DNA of 5,479 nucleotides, from contig SDWL01000154.1 of NCBI GenBank assembly GCA_004195315.1, positions 1 through 5,479 of the forward strand, read 5' to 3'. Below are positions 1 to 5,479 of the stretch, piece after piece. Numbering within the stretch: position 1 is the stretch's first letter; each line of letters begins with the position of its first letter. The stretch comes from Lutibacter sp. (lineage in GTDB: Bacteria > Bacteroidota > Bacteroidia > Flavobacteriales > Flavobacteriaceae). Below the pieces are notes generated by a model. It was given only the letters and a program-made list of their open reading frames with translations. It made no database searches and was not told the origin of the DNA. A program made the position numbers and the translations under genes.

Positions 1-1128
1 ATACTAATCCAAATTTATTCGCAACTTCATTATTTATATATGCGAAGTTTTTATAGCACAATTGAATTACCTAAAAAAGTTGAACCTGCTTTTGAATATT
101 ATAAAAATCAAGCCTCTAACTATTGGAAAGACTTCAATTTATATGGAAAAGGTTTGAATGCTTTAGTTCAATACAGAAATGGAAATTCAAAAACAACTTC
201 CAAAATTTTAAATTCATTAAAAGAAAATAGTATTATTAGTGAAGAATTAGGAATGTATTGGAAAGAAAATACTGCAAGCTGGCATTGGAATCAGGCTCCT
301 ATAGAAACACAAGCTTTATTAATTGAAGTATTTTCAGAAATTGAGAAAGATACTTCAACTGTAAATGAATTAAAAGTTTGGTTGTTAAAAAATAAACAAA
401 CTAACCGTTGGGGTACCACAAAATCGACAACTGAGGCTGTGTATGCACTTTTATTACAAGGAAATGATTGGCTTTCAGTTACTGAATCTGTTGAAGTTAT
501 AGTAGGAAATCGAAAAATAGAACCTTCAAAATTAGAAAATGTAAAAATTGAAGCTGGAACAGGCTATTTTAAAACTTCATGGAATGGGGACGAAATAATT
601 TCAAAAATGGGTGAAGTAACTATTTCTAAAAAAAACAATGGTATTACTTGGGGTGGATTGTATTGGCAATATTTTGAAGATTTAGATAAAATAACATCCG
701 CTGAAACTCCTCTGAAATTGAGTAAAAAAATATTTTTGAAAACAAATTCAGACACAGGTAAATTTTTAACCGAAATTAACGAAGAAACTCATTTAAAATT
801 GGGTGATTTAATTACGGTACGAATTGAGTTAAAAGTGGATAGACCAATGGAATTTGTGCATATGAAAGATATGCGAGCAAGTGGATTGGAACCTATAAAT
901 ATTTTATCACAGTACAAATGGCAAGATGGTTTGGGTTATTATGAAAGTACAAAAGACGCTTCTACCAACTTCTTTTTTGACAATTTATCAAAAGGAGTTT
1001 TTGTTTTTGAATACGATTTACGTGTAAATAATGCAGGTAATTTTAGCAATGGAATTACAACCATTCAAAGTATGTATGCTCCTGAATTTAGTGCCCATAG
1101 TGAAGGTATGAGAATTAATGTTGAATGA
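1..1128 (+). CDS. Alpha-2-macroglobulin family protein, C-terminal part (5'-truncated by window edge)
   Basis: The reading frame is open from base 1, so the ATG at 40 is an internal methionine (residue 14 of the 375 visible) and not the start. The first ~160 residues are helical, with segments such as SWHWNQAPIETQALL and NRWGTTKSTTEAVYALL (N at 135). These match the alpha/alpha-barrel (thioester-like) domain of bacterial alpha-2-macroglobulins. The remaining ~210 residues are beta-rich and end in QSMYAPEFSAHSEG about 6 residues before the stop, the typical C-terminal macroglobulin/receptor-binding-like region. Full-length Bacteroidota relatives are usually well over 1,500 residues, so most of the protein is missing, including any lipoprotein signal and any thioester motif. 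Bacterial members are thought to be envelope-anchored protease traps that work beside peptidoglycan synthesis; that role is inferred from the family. The gene ends 7 bases before an intrinsic terminator. The family call is firm, the exact function is not. Confidence 0.88.
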   Translation: MLIQIYSQLHYLYMRSFYSTIELPKKVEPAFEYYKNQASNYWKDFNLYGKGLNALVQYRNGNSKTTSKILNSLKENSIISEELGMYWKENTASWHWNQAPIETQALLIEVFSEIEKDTSTVNELKVWLLKNKQTNRWGTTKSTTEAVYALLLQGNDWLSVTESVEVIVGNRKIEPSKLENVKIEAGTGYFKTSWNGDEIISKMGEVTISKKNNGITWGGLYWQYFEDLDKITSAETPLKLSKKIFLKTNSDTGKFLTEINEETHLKLGDLITVRIELKVDRPMEFVHMKDMRASGLEPINILSQYKWQDGLGYYESTKDASTNFFFDNLSKGVFVFEYDLRVNNAGNFSNGITTIQSMYAPEFSAHSEGMRINVE

Positions 1129-1134
1129 AATTTT

Positions 1135-1164
1135 AAGAGGAGTAATTTATTTACTCCTCTTTTT
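1135..1164 (+). terminator. Intrinsic terminator of the macroglobulin gene
   Basis: The 11-bp perfect stem AAGAGGAGTAA (1135-1145) pairs with TTACTCCTCTT (1151-1161) around a 5-nt loop. On the + strand it runs into a T-tract (1160-1164). It begins 7 bases after the macroglobulin stop codon. Read on the - strand the hairpin is followed by AAAATTTCAT rather than a T-run, so it is a weaker terminator for the convergent TfoX-domain gene, whose stop codon (1147-1149) sits in the loop. Confidence 0.85.
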
Positions 1165-1494
1165 GCTTGCTTTTGCTAACGGATTAAAATCCAAGGCTAA
1201 CTGAAGCCAATATTCTAAATCAGTATCTAAGTCTAATACTTCTTCATCTAGATATACGTAACCTTTCATTGGTCTACCAGTAAAGGTCATTTCTTTACAT
1301 CCTTTTTTAGTTAAAGCTTCAGGGTATTTCTCTTCTCCTATTCGTGCCATTAACTCATCATTTATAATTCCAACACACATTTTATTATCTACCATAAAAC
1401 ACAAACCGCCAAACATCTTTTTTTCAAAAAAATCAATTTTCTCTTCTTTAAAAAACTTACTAATTCTATCTGCTAAATGTTCGTTATAGGCCAT
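1147..1494 (-). CDS. TfoX/Sxy N-terminal domain protein
   Basis: A 115-residue protein that is essentially one TfoX_N domain. It shows the family signature KMFGGLCFMV (residues 26-35), then the NKMCVGIINDELMARIG strand-turn-strand segment (37-53), FTGRPMKGYVYL (71-82) and a conserved-type Trp at 96. It ends in a lysine-rich tail (KASKKRSK), common in these short stand-alone proteins. E. coli Sxy/TfoX is about 209 residues with an additional C-terminal domain, absent here. A role as a competence regulator should therefore not be transferred; the function of single-domain members is unknown. The ATG at 1494 is chosen because the domain begins within a few residues of it and only AT-rich non-coding sequence lies upstream. 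No Shine-Dalgarno is visible, which is normal for Bacteroidota. It is divergent from kdsA (101 bp apart) and convergent with the macroglobulin gene (18 bp apart). Confidence 0.87.
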   Translation of the reverse strand: MAYNEHLADRISKFFKEEKIDFFEKKMFGGLCFMVDNKMCVGIINDELMARIGEEKYPEALTKKGCKEMTFTGRPMKGYVYLDEEVLDLDTDLEYWLQLALDFNPLAKASKKRSK

Positions 1495-1551
1495 ACTTTA
1501 TTACATTTTTAAATTACGAAATTTTTGATCTGTACTTGATATTTTAGAATT

Positions 1552-1579
1552 TTGAAACTCAAAAAAAACAGTATATTTG
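1552..1579 (+). promoter_or_regulatory. Bacteroidota-type housekeeping promoter for kdsA
   Basis: TTG at 1552-1554 (within TTTG 1551-1554) is followed after 17 bp by TATATTTG at 1572-1579. This fits the flavobacterial primary-sigma consensus TTG-N17-23-TAnnTTTG exactly. The expected transcription start is about 5-8 bases downstream (~1584-1587), leaving a leader of only about 10 nt before the kdsA ATG at 1596. The leader is A-rich (ATAAAAATAGATAAA) with no Shine-Dalgarno, as is usual in this phylum. The start site is inferred from spacing. Confidence 0.72.
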
Positions 1580-1595
1580 CATAAAAATAGATAAA

Positions 1596-2414
1596 ATGAA
1601 TTTAAATCTGGTTCCTAATTTAAAACATATTGATAGTACTAATTTCTTCTTATTGGCTGGGCCTTGTGCCATAGAAGGCGAAGAAATGGCATTACATGTT
1701 GCTGAACATATTTTAAAAATAACAGATAAATTACAAATTCCATTTATTTTTAAAGGTAGTTTTAAAAAAGCAAACAGAAGTAGAATTGATAGTTTTACAG
1801 GAATTGGAGATGAAAAAGCTCTAAAAATATTGAGAAAAGTTTCAGAAACATTTCAAGTTCCAACAGTAACAGATATTCACGAAATTTCTGATGCTGCATT
1901 GGCAGCCGAATATGTTGATGTGTTACAAATTCCAGCTTTTTTAGTTCGTCAAACCGATTTAGTTGTTGCTGCTGCAAATACAGGAAAAGTTGTGAATTTA
2001 AAAAAAGGACAATTTATGAGTCCGTCTGCAATGAAACATGCAGTTCAAAAAGTAAAAGATTGTAACAATGAAAAAGTTTGGATAACAGACAGAGGAACTA
2101 TGTTTGGTTACCAAGATATGATTGTTGATTTTAGAGGAATACCCGAAATGCAACAATATGCACCAGTGGTTTTAGACGTTACACATTCTCTTCAACAACC
2201 AAATCAAAGTAGTGGTGTAACTGGTGGAAGACCTGAGATGATTGAAACTATTGCAAGAGCTGGAGTTGTAAATAATGTTGATGGTTTATTTTTAGAAACT
2301 CATTTTGATCCTTCAAATGCAAAAAGTGATGGCGCAAATATGTTGGATTTAAAATATTTAGAAGGTTTATTAAGTAATTTAGTGGCTATAAGAAAAACGA
2401 TAAATTCGTTTTAA
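1596..2414 (+). CDS. kdsA: 3-deoxy-8-phosphooctulonate (KDO-8-P) synthase, metal-dependent type
   Basis: A complete 272-residue TIM-barrel enzyme of the usual family length. It condenses phosphoenolpyruvate with D-arabinose-5-phosphate to give KDO-8-phosphate, the cytoplasmic precursor of KDO in the LPS inner core. The motif KANRS (residues 58-62) marks KDO-8-P synthase and separates it from the related DAHP synthases. Other hallmarks are AGPCAIEG (21-28), DRGTMFGYQDMIVD (165-178) and DVTHSLQQP (194-202). Cys24 stands where metal-independent enzymes such as that of E. coli carry Asn. Together with His197, Glu234 and Asp245 it forms the metal-ligand set known from the Aquifex aeolicus enzyme, with the same His-Glu (37) and Glu-Asp (11) spacings. 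It is therefore predicted to need a divalent metal. The gene has its own promoter and stands alone, with no other KDO or lipid A gene in the window. No convincing terminator follows it directly. Confidence 0.96.
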   Translation: MNLNLVPNLKHIDSTNFFLLAGPCAIEGEEMALHVAEHILKITDKLQIPFIFKGSFKKANRSRIDSFTGIGDEKALKILRKVSETFQVPTVTDIHEISDAALAAEYVDVLQIPAFLVRQTDLVVAAANTGKVVNLKKGQFMSPSAMKHAVQKVKDCNNEKVWITDRGTMFGYQDMIVDFRGIPEMQQYAPVVLDVTHSLQQPNQSSGVTGGRPEMIETIARAGVVNNVDGLFLETHFDPSNAKSDGANMLDLKYLEGLLSNLVAIRKTINSF

Positions 2415-2448
2415 CTTCTTTTCTTTGTGGTTGACAGGCTGAATTTGT

Positions 2449-2484
2449 TTTAAAGGTGATTTAATATATAATGAATCTTTTAAA
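2449..2484. other. Weak AT-rich inverted repeat between the convergent kdsA and DUF1801 genes
   Basis: TTTAAA (2449-2454) and GATT (2458-2461) can pair with AATC (2474-2477) and TTTAAA (2479-2484), with an unpaired GGT/T offset and a 12-nt loop. It covers the DUF1801 stop codon (2480-2482). It has almost no GC pairs and no following T-run, so a terminator role is doubtful. It is recorded because it is the only inverted repeat in the 65-bp gap. Confidence 0.2.
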
Positions 2485-2857
2485 TTACCCAAGCTCTTCT
2501 ACTATTATCCAATAAAATAGCTGCATCTTTTATTAATTGTACAAATAGCAATTCATCAAAATCTTCTAAACTTTTTACTTGAAGTGAGCGAACTTGCTTT
2601 CGTTTGTTATTATTTTTTAATAATGGGTATTTTTCTTCTAATAAAATACCTTGAACAAAAGCAACATCAACATAGTTTGTACCTTTTAAAATATTTAAAT
2701 ACACCAGAGCTTTATTATTATACGTGTAATATGGAACTTTATATTTATAATTTTCCTTAACAGTAGGCAAGGTTTTAAAAACAACGCTACGAACATACAG
2801 CATAATTGACTGATATGGTTCTTTTTTATTTTTAATATATTGCTCTGTAGGATTCAT
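2480..2857 (-). CDS. DUF1801 domain-containing protein (YdhG-like), unknown function
   Basis: A 125-residue protein recognised as DUF1801. The pattern is an N-terminal helix (YIKNKKEPYQSIMLYVRSVV, 7-26), then LPTVKENYKYKVPYYTYNNK (30-49), where this family has its typical E-x-x-x-Y-x-x-P-x-Y core, then a beta strand ALVYLNIL (50-57). A C-terminal helical half follows, with RKQVRSLQVKSLEDF (86-100) and a terminal AWVI. Structures in the superfamily are small alpha/beta folds; no enzymatic activity is established and none is claimed. The ATG at 2857 is the only sensible start: the next in-frame Met (19) lies inside the first helix, and upstream the frame has no ATG before a TAA at 2909-2911. 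That ATG directly abuts the T7 tract of the nrdJ terminator, leaving no room for a normal leader if transcription comes from nrdJ. It is convergent with kdsA (65 bp gap) and 62 bp downstream of nrdJ on the same strand. Confidence 0.85.
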   Translation of the reverse strand: MNPTEQYIKNKKEPYQSIMLYVRSVVFKTLPTVKENYKYKVPYYTYNNKALVYLNILKGTNYVDVAFVQGILLEEKYPLLKNNNKRKQVRSLQVKSLEDFDELLFVQLIKDAAILLDNSRRAWVI

Positions 2858-2900
2858 AAAAAAACACCAACAAGATATAAATTTTGTTGGTGCTTTTTTA
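2858..2900 (-). terminator. Intrinsic terminator of nrdJ, symmetric and possibly bidirectional
   Basis: The 9-bp perfect stem CACCAACAA (2865-2873) / TTGTTGGTG (2884-2892) can be extended inward by a G-T wobble and two A-T pairs to a 4-nt loop. Read on the - strand it is followed by seven Ts (2864-2858), a textbook terminator starting 27 bases after the nrdJ stop. On the + strand the stem is followed by C and six Ts (2894-2899) and then a further T-rich run, so it could also stop + strand read-through from kdsA. The - strand T-tract ends exactly at the DUF1801 start codon. Confidence 0.88.
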
Positions 2901-2919
2901 TTTTTAATTTAAAATACTA

Positions 2920-5460
2920 TTATCCACATTTAGAATGCCCACAACTTTTACATTTTAAGCAACCTTCTTCATAAATAAGTCCTTCTGGGTCACCACAACT
3001 AGGACATTTTTTATCTGCTGCTTTTGTACCATCTGTAACAAATTGTTTTAATGTACGAACAATTCCATTTTTCCAAGTGTTAATATTTTCATCGTACATA
3101 TTTAAATTATTAATTAAATCTACAACATATGCAATTGGCATTCCATGACGTAATACCCCTGAAATTAATTTAGCATAATTCCAATATTCTTTATCAAAAG
3201 TTCTAGATAATCCTTCCAAAGTTACCTTGTAACCTTGCTTGTCTAAAAATTGAAAATCGTAACGAGAATCACCTTTTTCATCTCTATTTTTTATTACCCA
3301 ACCTTGCTCTAACCAAGCTGGTAAAATAAATGCATCTTCAATTTTACCCGTAAAAACTTCATAAGGCCTATTATTAATTAATCCAACTACAGCAACCCAT
3401 TTATCATAGTCGTTTTGGAAACGTACAACTTTTGCTTCAATTGATTTAGGGCGTTTTGAAAAAATAGTTTCAGCAAAACAATCATCATTCTTCTTTTCTT
3501 TTTTATCATCGTTAGAAACCAATATTCCACTTCTAGAACCATCACGATACACTGTAATACCTTTTAAACCCTTTTTCCAAGATTCAATATAAATGTCACC
3601 AACAGTTTCAACTGAAACATCTGAAGCTAAATTAATAGTTGAGCTTATTGAATGTGTGGTGTATTTTTGAACCAGTGCTTGCATCTCAACACGCTTTTTC
3701 CAATCAATTTCAGGAGCTGTTGAACCCGCGTATGGGCTATCTTTTATTTCTGTTTTACCAGTAACTTCCATCCATTGTTTTAACTTTGGGTGGTACACTT
3801 CAAATTCTTCAAAAGCATCCCCTAAATCATCTACATATGCTACTTTTGCATTTGGATCATCTTGGTTTACTTTTCTTCTTCTTTTATATGATAAAAGGAA
3901 AACTGGTTCAATTCCCGATGATGTTTGTGCCAACATGCTTAAACTTCCTGTTGGTGCAACGGTACTTATAGAAATATTTCTACGGCCGTACTTCATCATT
4001 CGTTTATAAATAGAAGGAAATTCTTTTTCAATCATTTGAACAAATTCAGAATAGTTTTCTATTTCAGGGTTGAATGCATCAAATTTTCCGCGAGTTATTG
4101 CCATATCAATACTACTGTCAAACTCGCCTTTAAATTTAGTTTTCATAATTTCATCAACAACTGCAATAGCTTCATTAGTATCAAACTTTTTACCTAGTGC
4201 TGCCATAGCATCAGCCAATGCAGTAAATCCTAAACCTGTTCTTCTTCCTTTCTTACCTGTTTTGTACAATAATTTCCACGTATCAATTTCAACCTGTTTA
4301 ATATCTGTAGGTTCTTTATCGTGCATTATTTTGTTGAAAATTTTATCAACAGCTTCTAATTCTAAATCAACTAAATCGTCCATTAATCGTTGAGATTCAT
4401 ACACAACTTCATAGAATTTTTTATGGTTAAATGTTGCTTCTTCCGTAAAAGGTTTTTCAACAAAACTATACAAGTTAATTGCTATTAAACGGCAGCTATC
4501 ACCACCTTGCATTGCTATTTCGGAACAAGGATTAGTAGAGCTATTTTTAAAACCTGGATATATTGAGGAAGTTGAATAATAATGTTGACGATCCCAAAAT
4601 ATTAACCCTGGCTCAGCTGTATTATGAGCGCATTTTATAATAGTATCCCACAATGTTTTTGCTTTGATAACTTTAGTATAAGTAGGAGCTTCACTATCAA
4701 TTGGCCAACGCAATGTAAAATCATCGTCATTTACAACTGCTAGCATAAATTCATCCGACAAACGAAGTGAAATATTAGCACCTGTTATTTTACTTAAATC
4801 TTGTTTTATGGTTACAAAACCCTCAATATCAGGATGTGCAATATCCATGGTTAGCATTAACGCTCCTCTTCTTCCATTTTGAGCAACTTCTCTAGTGGTA
4901 TTTGAAAAACGTTCCATAAATGAAACGGCTCCAGTAGTGCTACCTGCAGAGTTTGAAACCTGTGCACCATTTGGCCTTAAATTAGATAAATCTACGCCAA
5001 CGCCACAACGCCTTTTAAATAATTGTGCCAATTGCTGATCTGTATAAAAAATACCACCATAAGAATCTAATACGGATGGAACTACAACACAGTTTGATAA
5101 GGATGCAATTACATTTTTATTTCCTAAAGAAGACATTACACTTCCTTGTGGGATTATATATTTAAAGTCTTTAAATAAATCAAAAATAGCTTCTTCTGTC
5201 AAAAAGTTACGCTTCTTTCCGTAAGCTGAAAGCCCTTCAACACTTATTTCTTCACCTAAATATTTTTTTTCAATACGCGCAAATTCAGTAGCCATTCTCA
5301 TGTGCATGTCATTTGGCGTAGATTCGAAAAATTCACCTTCCTTATTCTTCATTGCATACTTATTAATCCAAGTAGTTGCTGCAAGTTCATCTCCATTAAA
5401 GTACTCTAAAGCACTCCTTAACACTTCTTTATGTGTAAATATTTTCGGAAAGACTAATTG
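2920..5460 (-). CDS. nrdJ: Adenosylcobalamin-dependent (class II) ribonucleoside-diphosphate reductase, N-terminus truncated at contig end
   Basis: 846 genomic codons are visible, numbered here from the CAA at 5460-5458. The enzyme reduces ribonucleotides to deoxyribonucleotides in the cytoplasm, using a cobalamin-generated thiyl radical and needing no oxygen. Class II catalytic features are Cys124 (SNCVVVP), the NPCSE motif with Asn310, radical Cys312 and Glu314, and Cys323 in DSCRLIAINL. Cys124/Cys323 would be the redox pair. The spacings (188 and 11 residues) equal those I recall for Thermotoga maritima NrdJ (C134/C322/C333). APTGS lies at 502-506 and SGIEPVF at 515-521. After a charged linker (~650-665) comes a TSCPD-like region (NRPYEVFTG, LRHGMPIAYVVDLI). 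The end is a cysteine-rich zinc-ribbon/redox tail with Cys at 819, 822, 834, 837, 840 and 845. No ATP-cone is present in the visible N-terminus. Only a short N-terminal stretch should be missing, because the conserved ALEYFNGDELAATTWINKYA block is already present. The frame continues into adapter sequence, so 'MYKRQ' and its GTG start are artefacts. Confidence 0.96.
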   Translation of the reverse strand, partial: QLVFPKIFTHKEVLRSALEYFNGDELAATTWINKYAMKNKEGEFFESTPNDMHMRMATEFARIEKKYLGEEISVEGLSAYGKKRNFLTEEAIFDLFKDFKYIIPQGSVMSSLGNKNVIASLSNCVVVPSVLDSYGGIFYTDQQLAQLFKRRCGVGVDLSNLRPNGAQVSNSAGSTTGAVSFMERFSNTTREVAQNGRRGALMLTMDIAHPDIEGFVTIKQDLSKITGANISLRLSDEFMLAVVNDDDFTLRWPIDSEAPTYTKVIKAKTLWDTIIKCAHNTAEPGLIFWDRQHYYSTSSIYPGFKNSSTNPCSEIAMQGGDSCRLIAINLYSFVEKPFTEEATFNHKKFYEVVYESQRLMDDLVDLELEAVDKIFNKIMHDKEPTDIKQVEIDTWKLLYKTGKKGRRTGLGFTALADAMAALGKKFDTNEAIAVVDEIMKTKFKGEFDSSIDMAITRGKFDAFNPEIENYSEFVQMIEKEFPSIYKRMMKYGRRNISISTVAPTGSLSMLAQTSSGIEPVFLLSYKRRRKVNQDDPNAKVAYVDDLGDAFEEFEVYHPKLKQWMEVTGKTEIKDSPYAGSTAPEIDWKKRVEMQALVQKYTTHSISSTINLASDVSVETVGDIYIESWKKGLKGITVYRDGSRSGILVSNDDKKEKKNDDCFAETIFSKRPKSIEAKVVRFQNDYDKWVAVVGLINNRPYEVFTGKIEDAFILPAWLEQGWVIKNRDEKGDSRYDFQFLDKQGYKVTLEGLSRTFDKEYWNYAKLISGVLRHGMPIAYVVDLINNLNMYDENINTWKNGIVRTLKQFVTDGTKAADKKCPSCGDPEGLIYEEGCLKCKSCGHSKCG

Positions 5461-5479
5461 CTGTCTCTTATACACATCT
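5461..5479. other. Untrimmed Nextera/Tn5 mosaic-end adapter (not genomic)
   Basis: The final 19 bases, CTGTCTCTTATACACATCT, are identical to the engineered 19-bp Tn5 mosaic end used in tagmentation libraries. The natural IS50 ends differ from it at several positions, so this is a synthetic sequence. It sits exactly at the edge of the sequence, inside the nrdJ reading frame, and translates on the - strand as the well-known artefact (M/V)YKRQ. The genomic sequence should be taken to stop at 5460. Confidence 0.97.

Noticed and set aside
564..755. 63-codon - strand open frame inside the macroglobulin gene
   Set aside because: It is a shadow frame of a well-supported coding region, with no recognisable protein features.
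1495..1551. A promoter for the TfoX-domain gene on the - strand of the divergent region
   Set aside because: I found no TAnnTTTG match on the - strand; the nearest candidates (AAATTTCG, TAATTTAA) have two mismatches each and no well-spaced TTG.
1795..1977. 60-codon - strand open frame inside kdsA
   Set aside because: It is antisense to conserved KdsA sequence. Its Gln/Leu/Phe-rich translation has no family character.
2431..2472. TTGACA (2431-2436) and TATAAT (2467-2472), resembling an E. coli sigma-70 promoter
   Set aside because: The spacing is 30 bp, far beyond the usable range. The organism uses the TTG/TAnnTTTG consensus, and the pair would drive only antisense transcription into DUF1801.
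3786..3971. 61-codon + strand open frame inside nrdJ
   Set aside because: It is antisense to the conserved APTGS/SGIEPVF region. Its Leu/His/Phe-rich composition is what the reverse complement of that coding sequence gives.
4070..4393. 107-codon open frame on the + strand inside nrdJ
   Set aside because: It lies entirely antisense to a highly conserved part of the class II RNR. Its translation is low-complexity Ser/Leu/Ile-rich, resembles no known family, and has no promoter or leader.
5461..5479. A genuine Tn5/IS50 transposon end inserted in nrdJ
   Set aside because: The sequence is the engineered mosaic end, not the natural IS50 inside or outside end. It occurs exactly at the sequence terminus with no further transposon sequence, which is the pattern of adapter carry-over.
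1..5479. A novel defence, mobile or biosynthetic system
   Set aside because: Every substantial open frame is assigned to a known family, intergenic gaps are 101 bp or shorter, and there are no arrays, long repeats, integrase or transposase genes, or toxin-antitoxin-like pairs.

Overview
This window looks like a contig end from a low-GC member of the Bacteroidota, most likely a marine-type Flavobacteriia. The evidence is the strongly AT-rich DNA, the absence of Shine-Dalgarno motifs before start codons, a Bacteroidota-type promoter (TTG, 17 bp, TATATTTG) in front of kdsA, and proteins of a strongly flavobacterial character. The genus call is inference only.

Layout, left to right. (1) 1-1128, + strand: the C-terminal part of a large bacterial alpha-2-macroglobulin-family protein, whose 5' part lies outside the window. 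It ends at a clear intrinsic terminator (1135-1164). (2) 1147-1494, - strand: a small TfoX/Sxy N-terminal-domain protein, convergent with the macroglobulin gene, its last codons overlapping the terminator hairpin. (3) 1495-1595: a divergent intergenic region with the kdsA promoter. (4) 1596-2414, + strand: kdsA (KDO-8-phosphate synthase) of the metal-dependent type. (5) 2480-2857, - strand: a DUF1801 protein, convergent with kdsA. (6) 2865-2900: a strong hairpin with T-tracts on both sides, which terminates the next gene. (7) 2920-5460, - strand: a nearly full-length adenosylcobalamin-dependent class II ribonucleotide reductase (nrdJ) running off the right end.

The last 19 bases (5461-5479) are exactly the synthetic Tn5 mosaic-end/Nextera adapter sequence. 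They are not genomic, and they create a false 'MYKRQ' N-terminus on nrdJ.

The genes do not form one pathway: kdsA serves LPS inner-core synthesis, nrdJ serves dNTP supply, the macroglobulin relative is an envelope protein, and the two small proteins are of uncertain function. This is ordinary chromosomal housekeeping DNA. I found no mobile element, CRISPR array, RNA gene or new multi-gene system. The points most worth attention are the adapter artefact and the unusual placement of the DUF1801 start codon directly after the nrdJ terminator.
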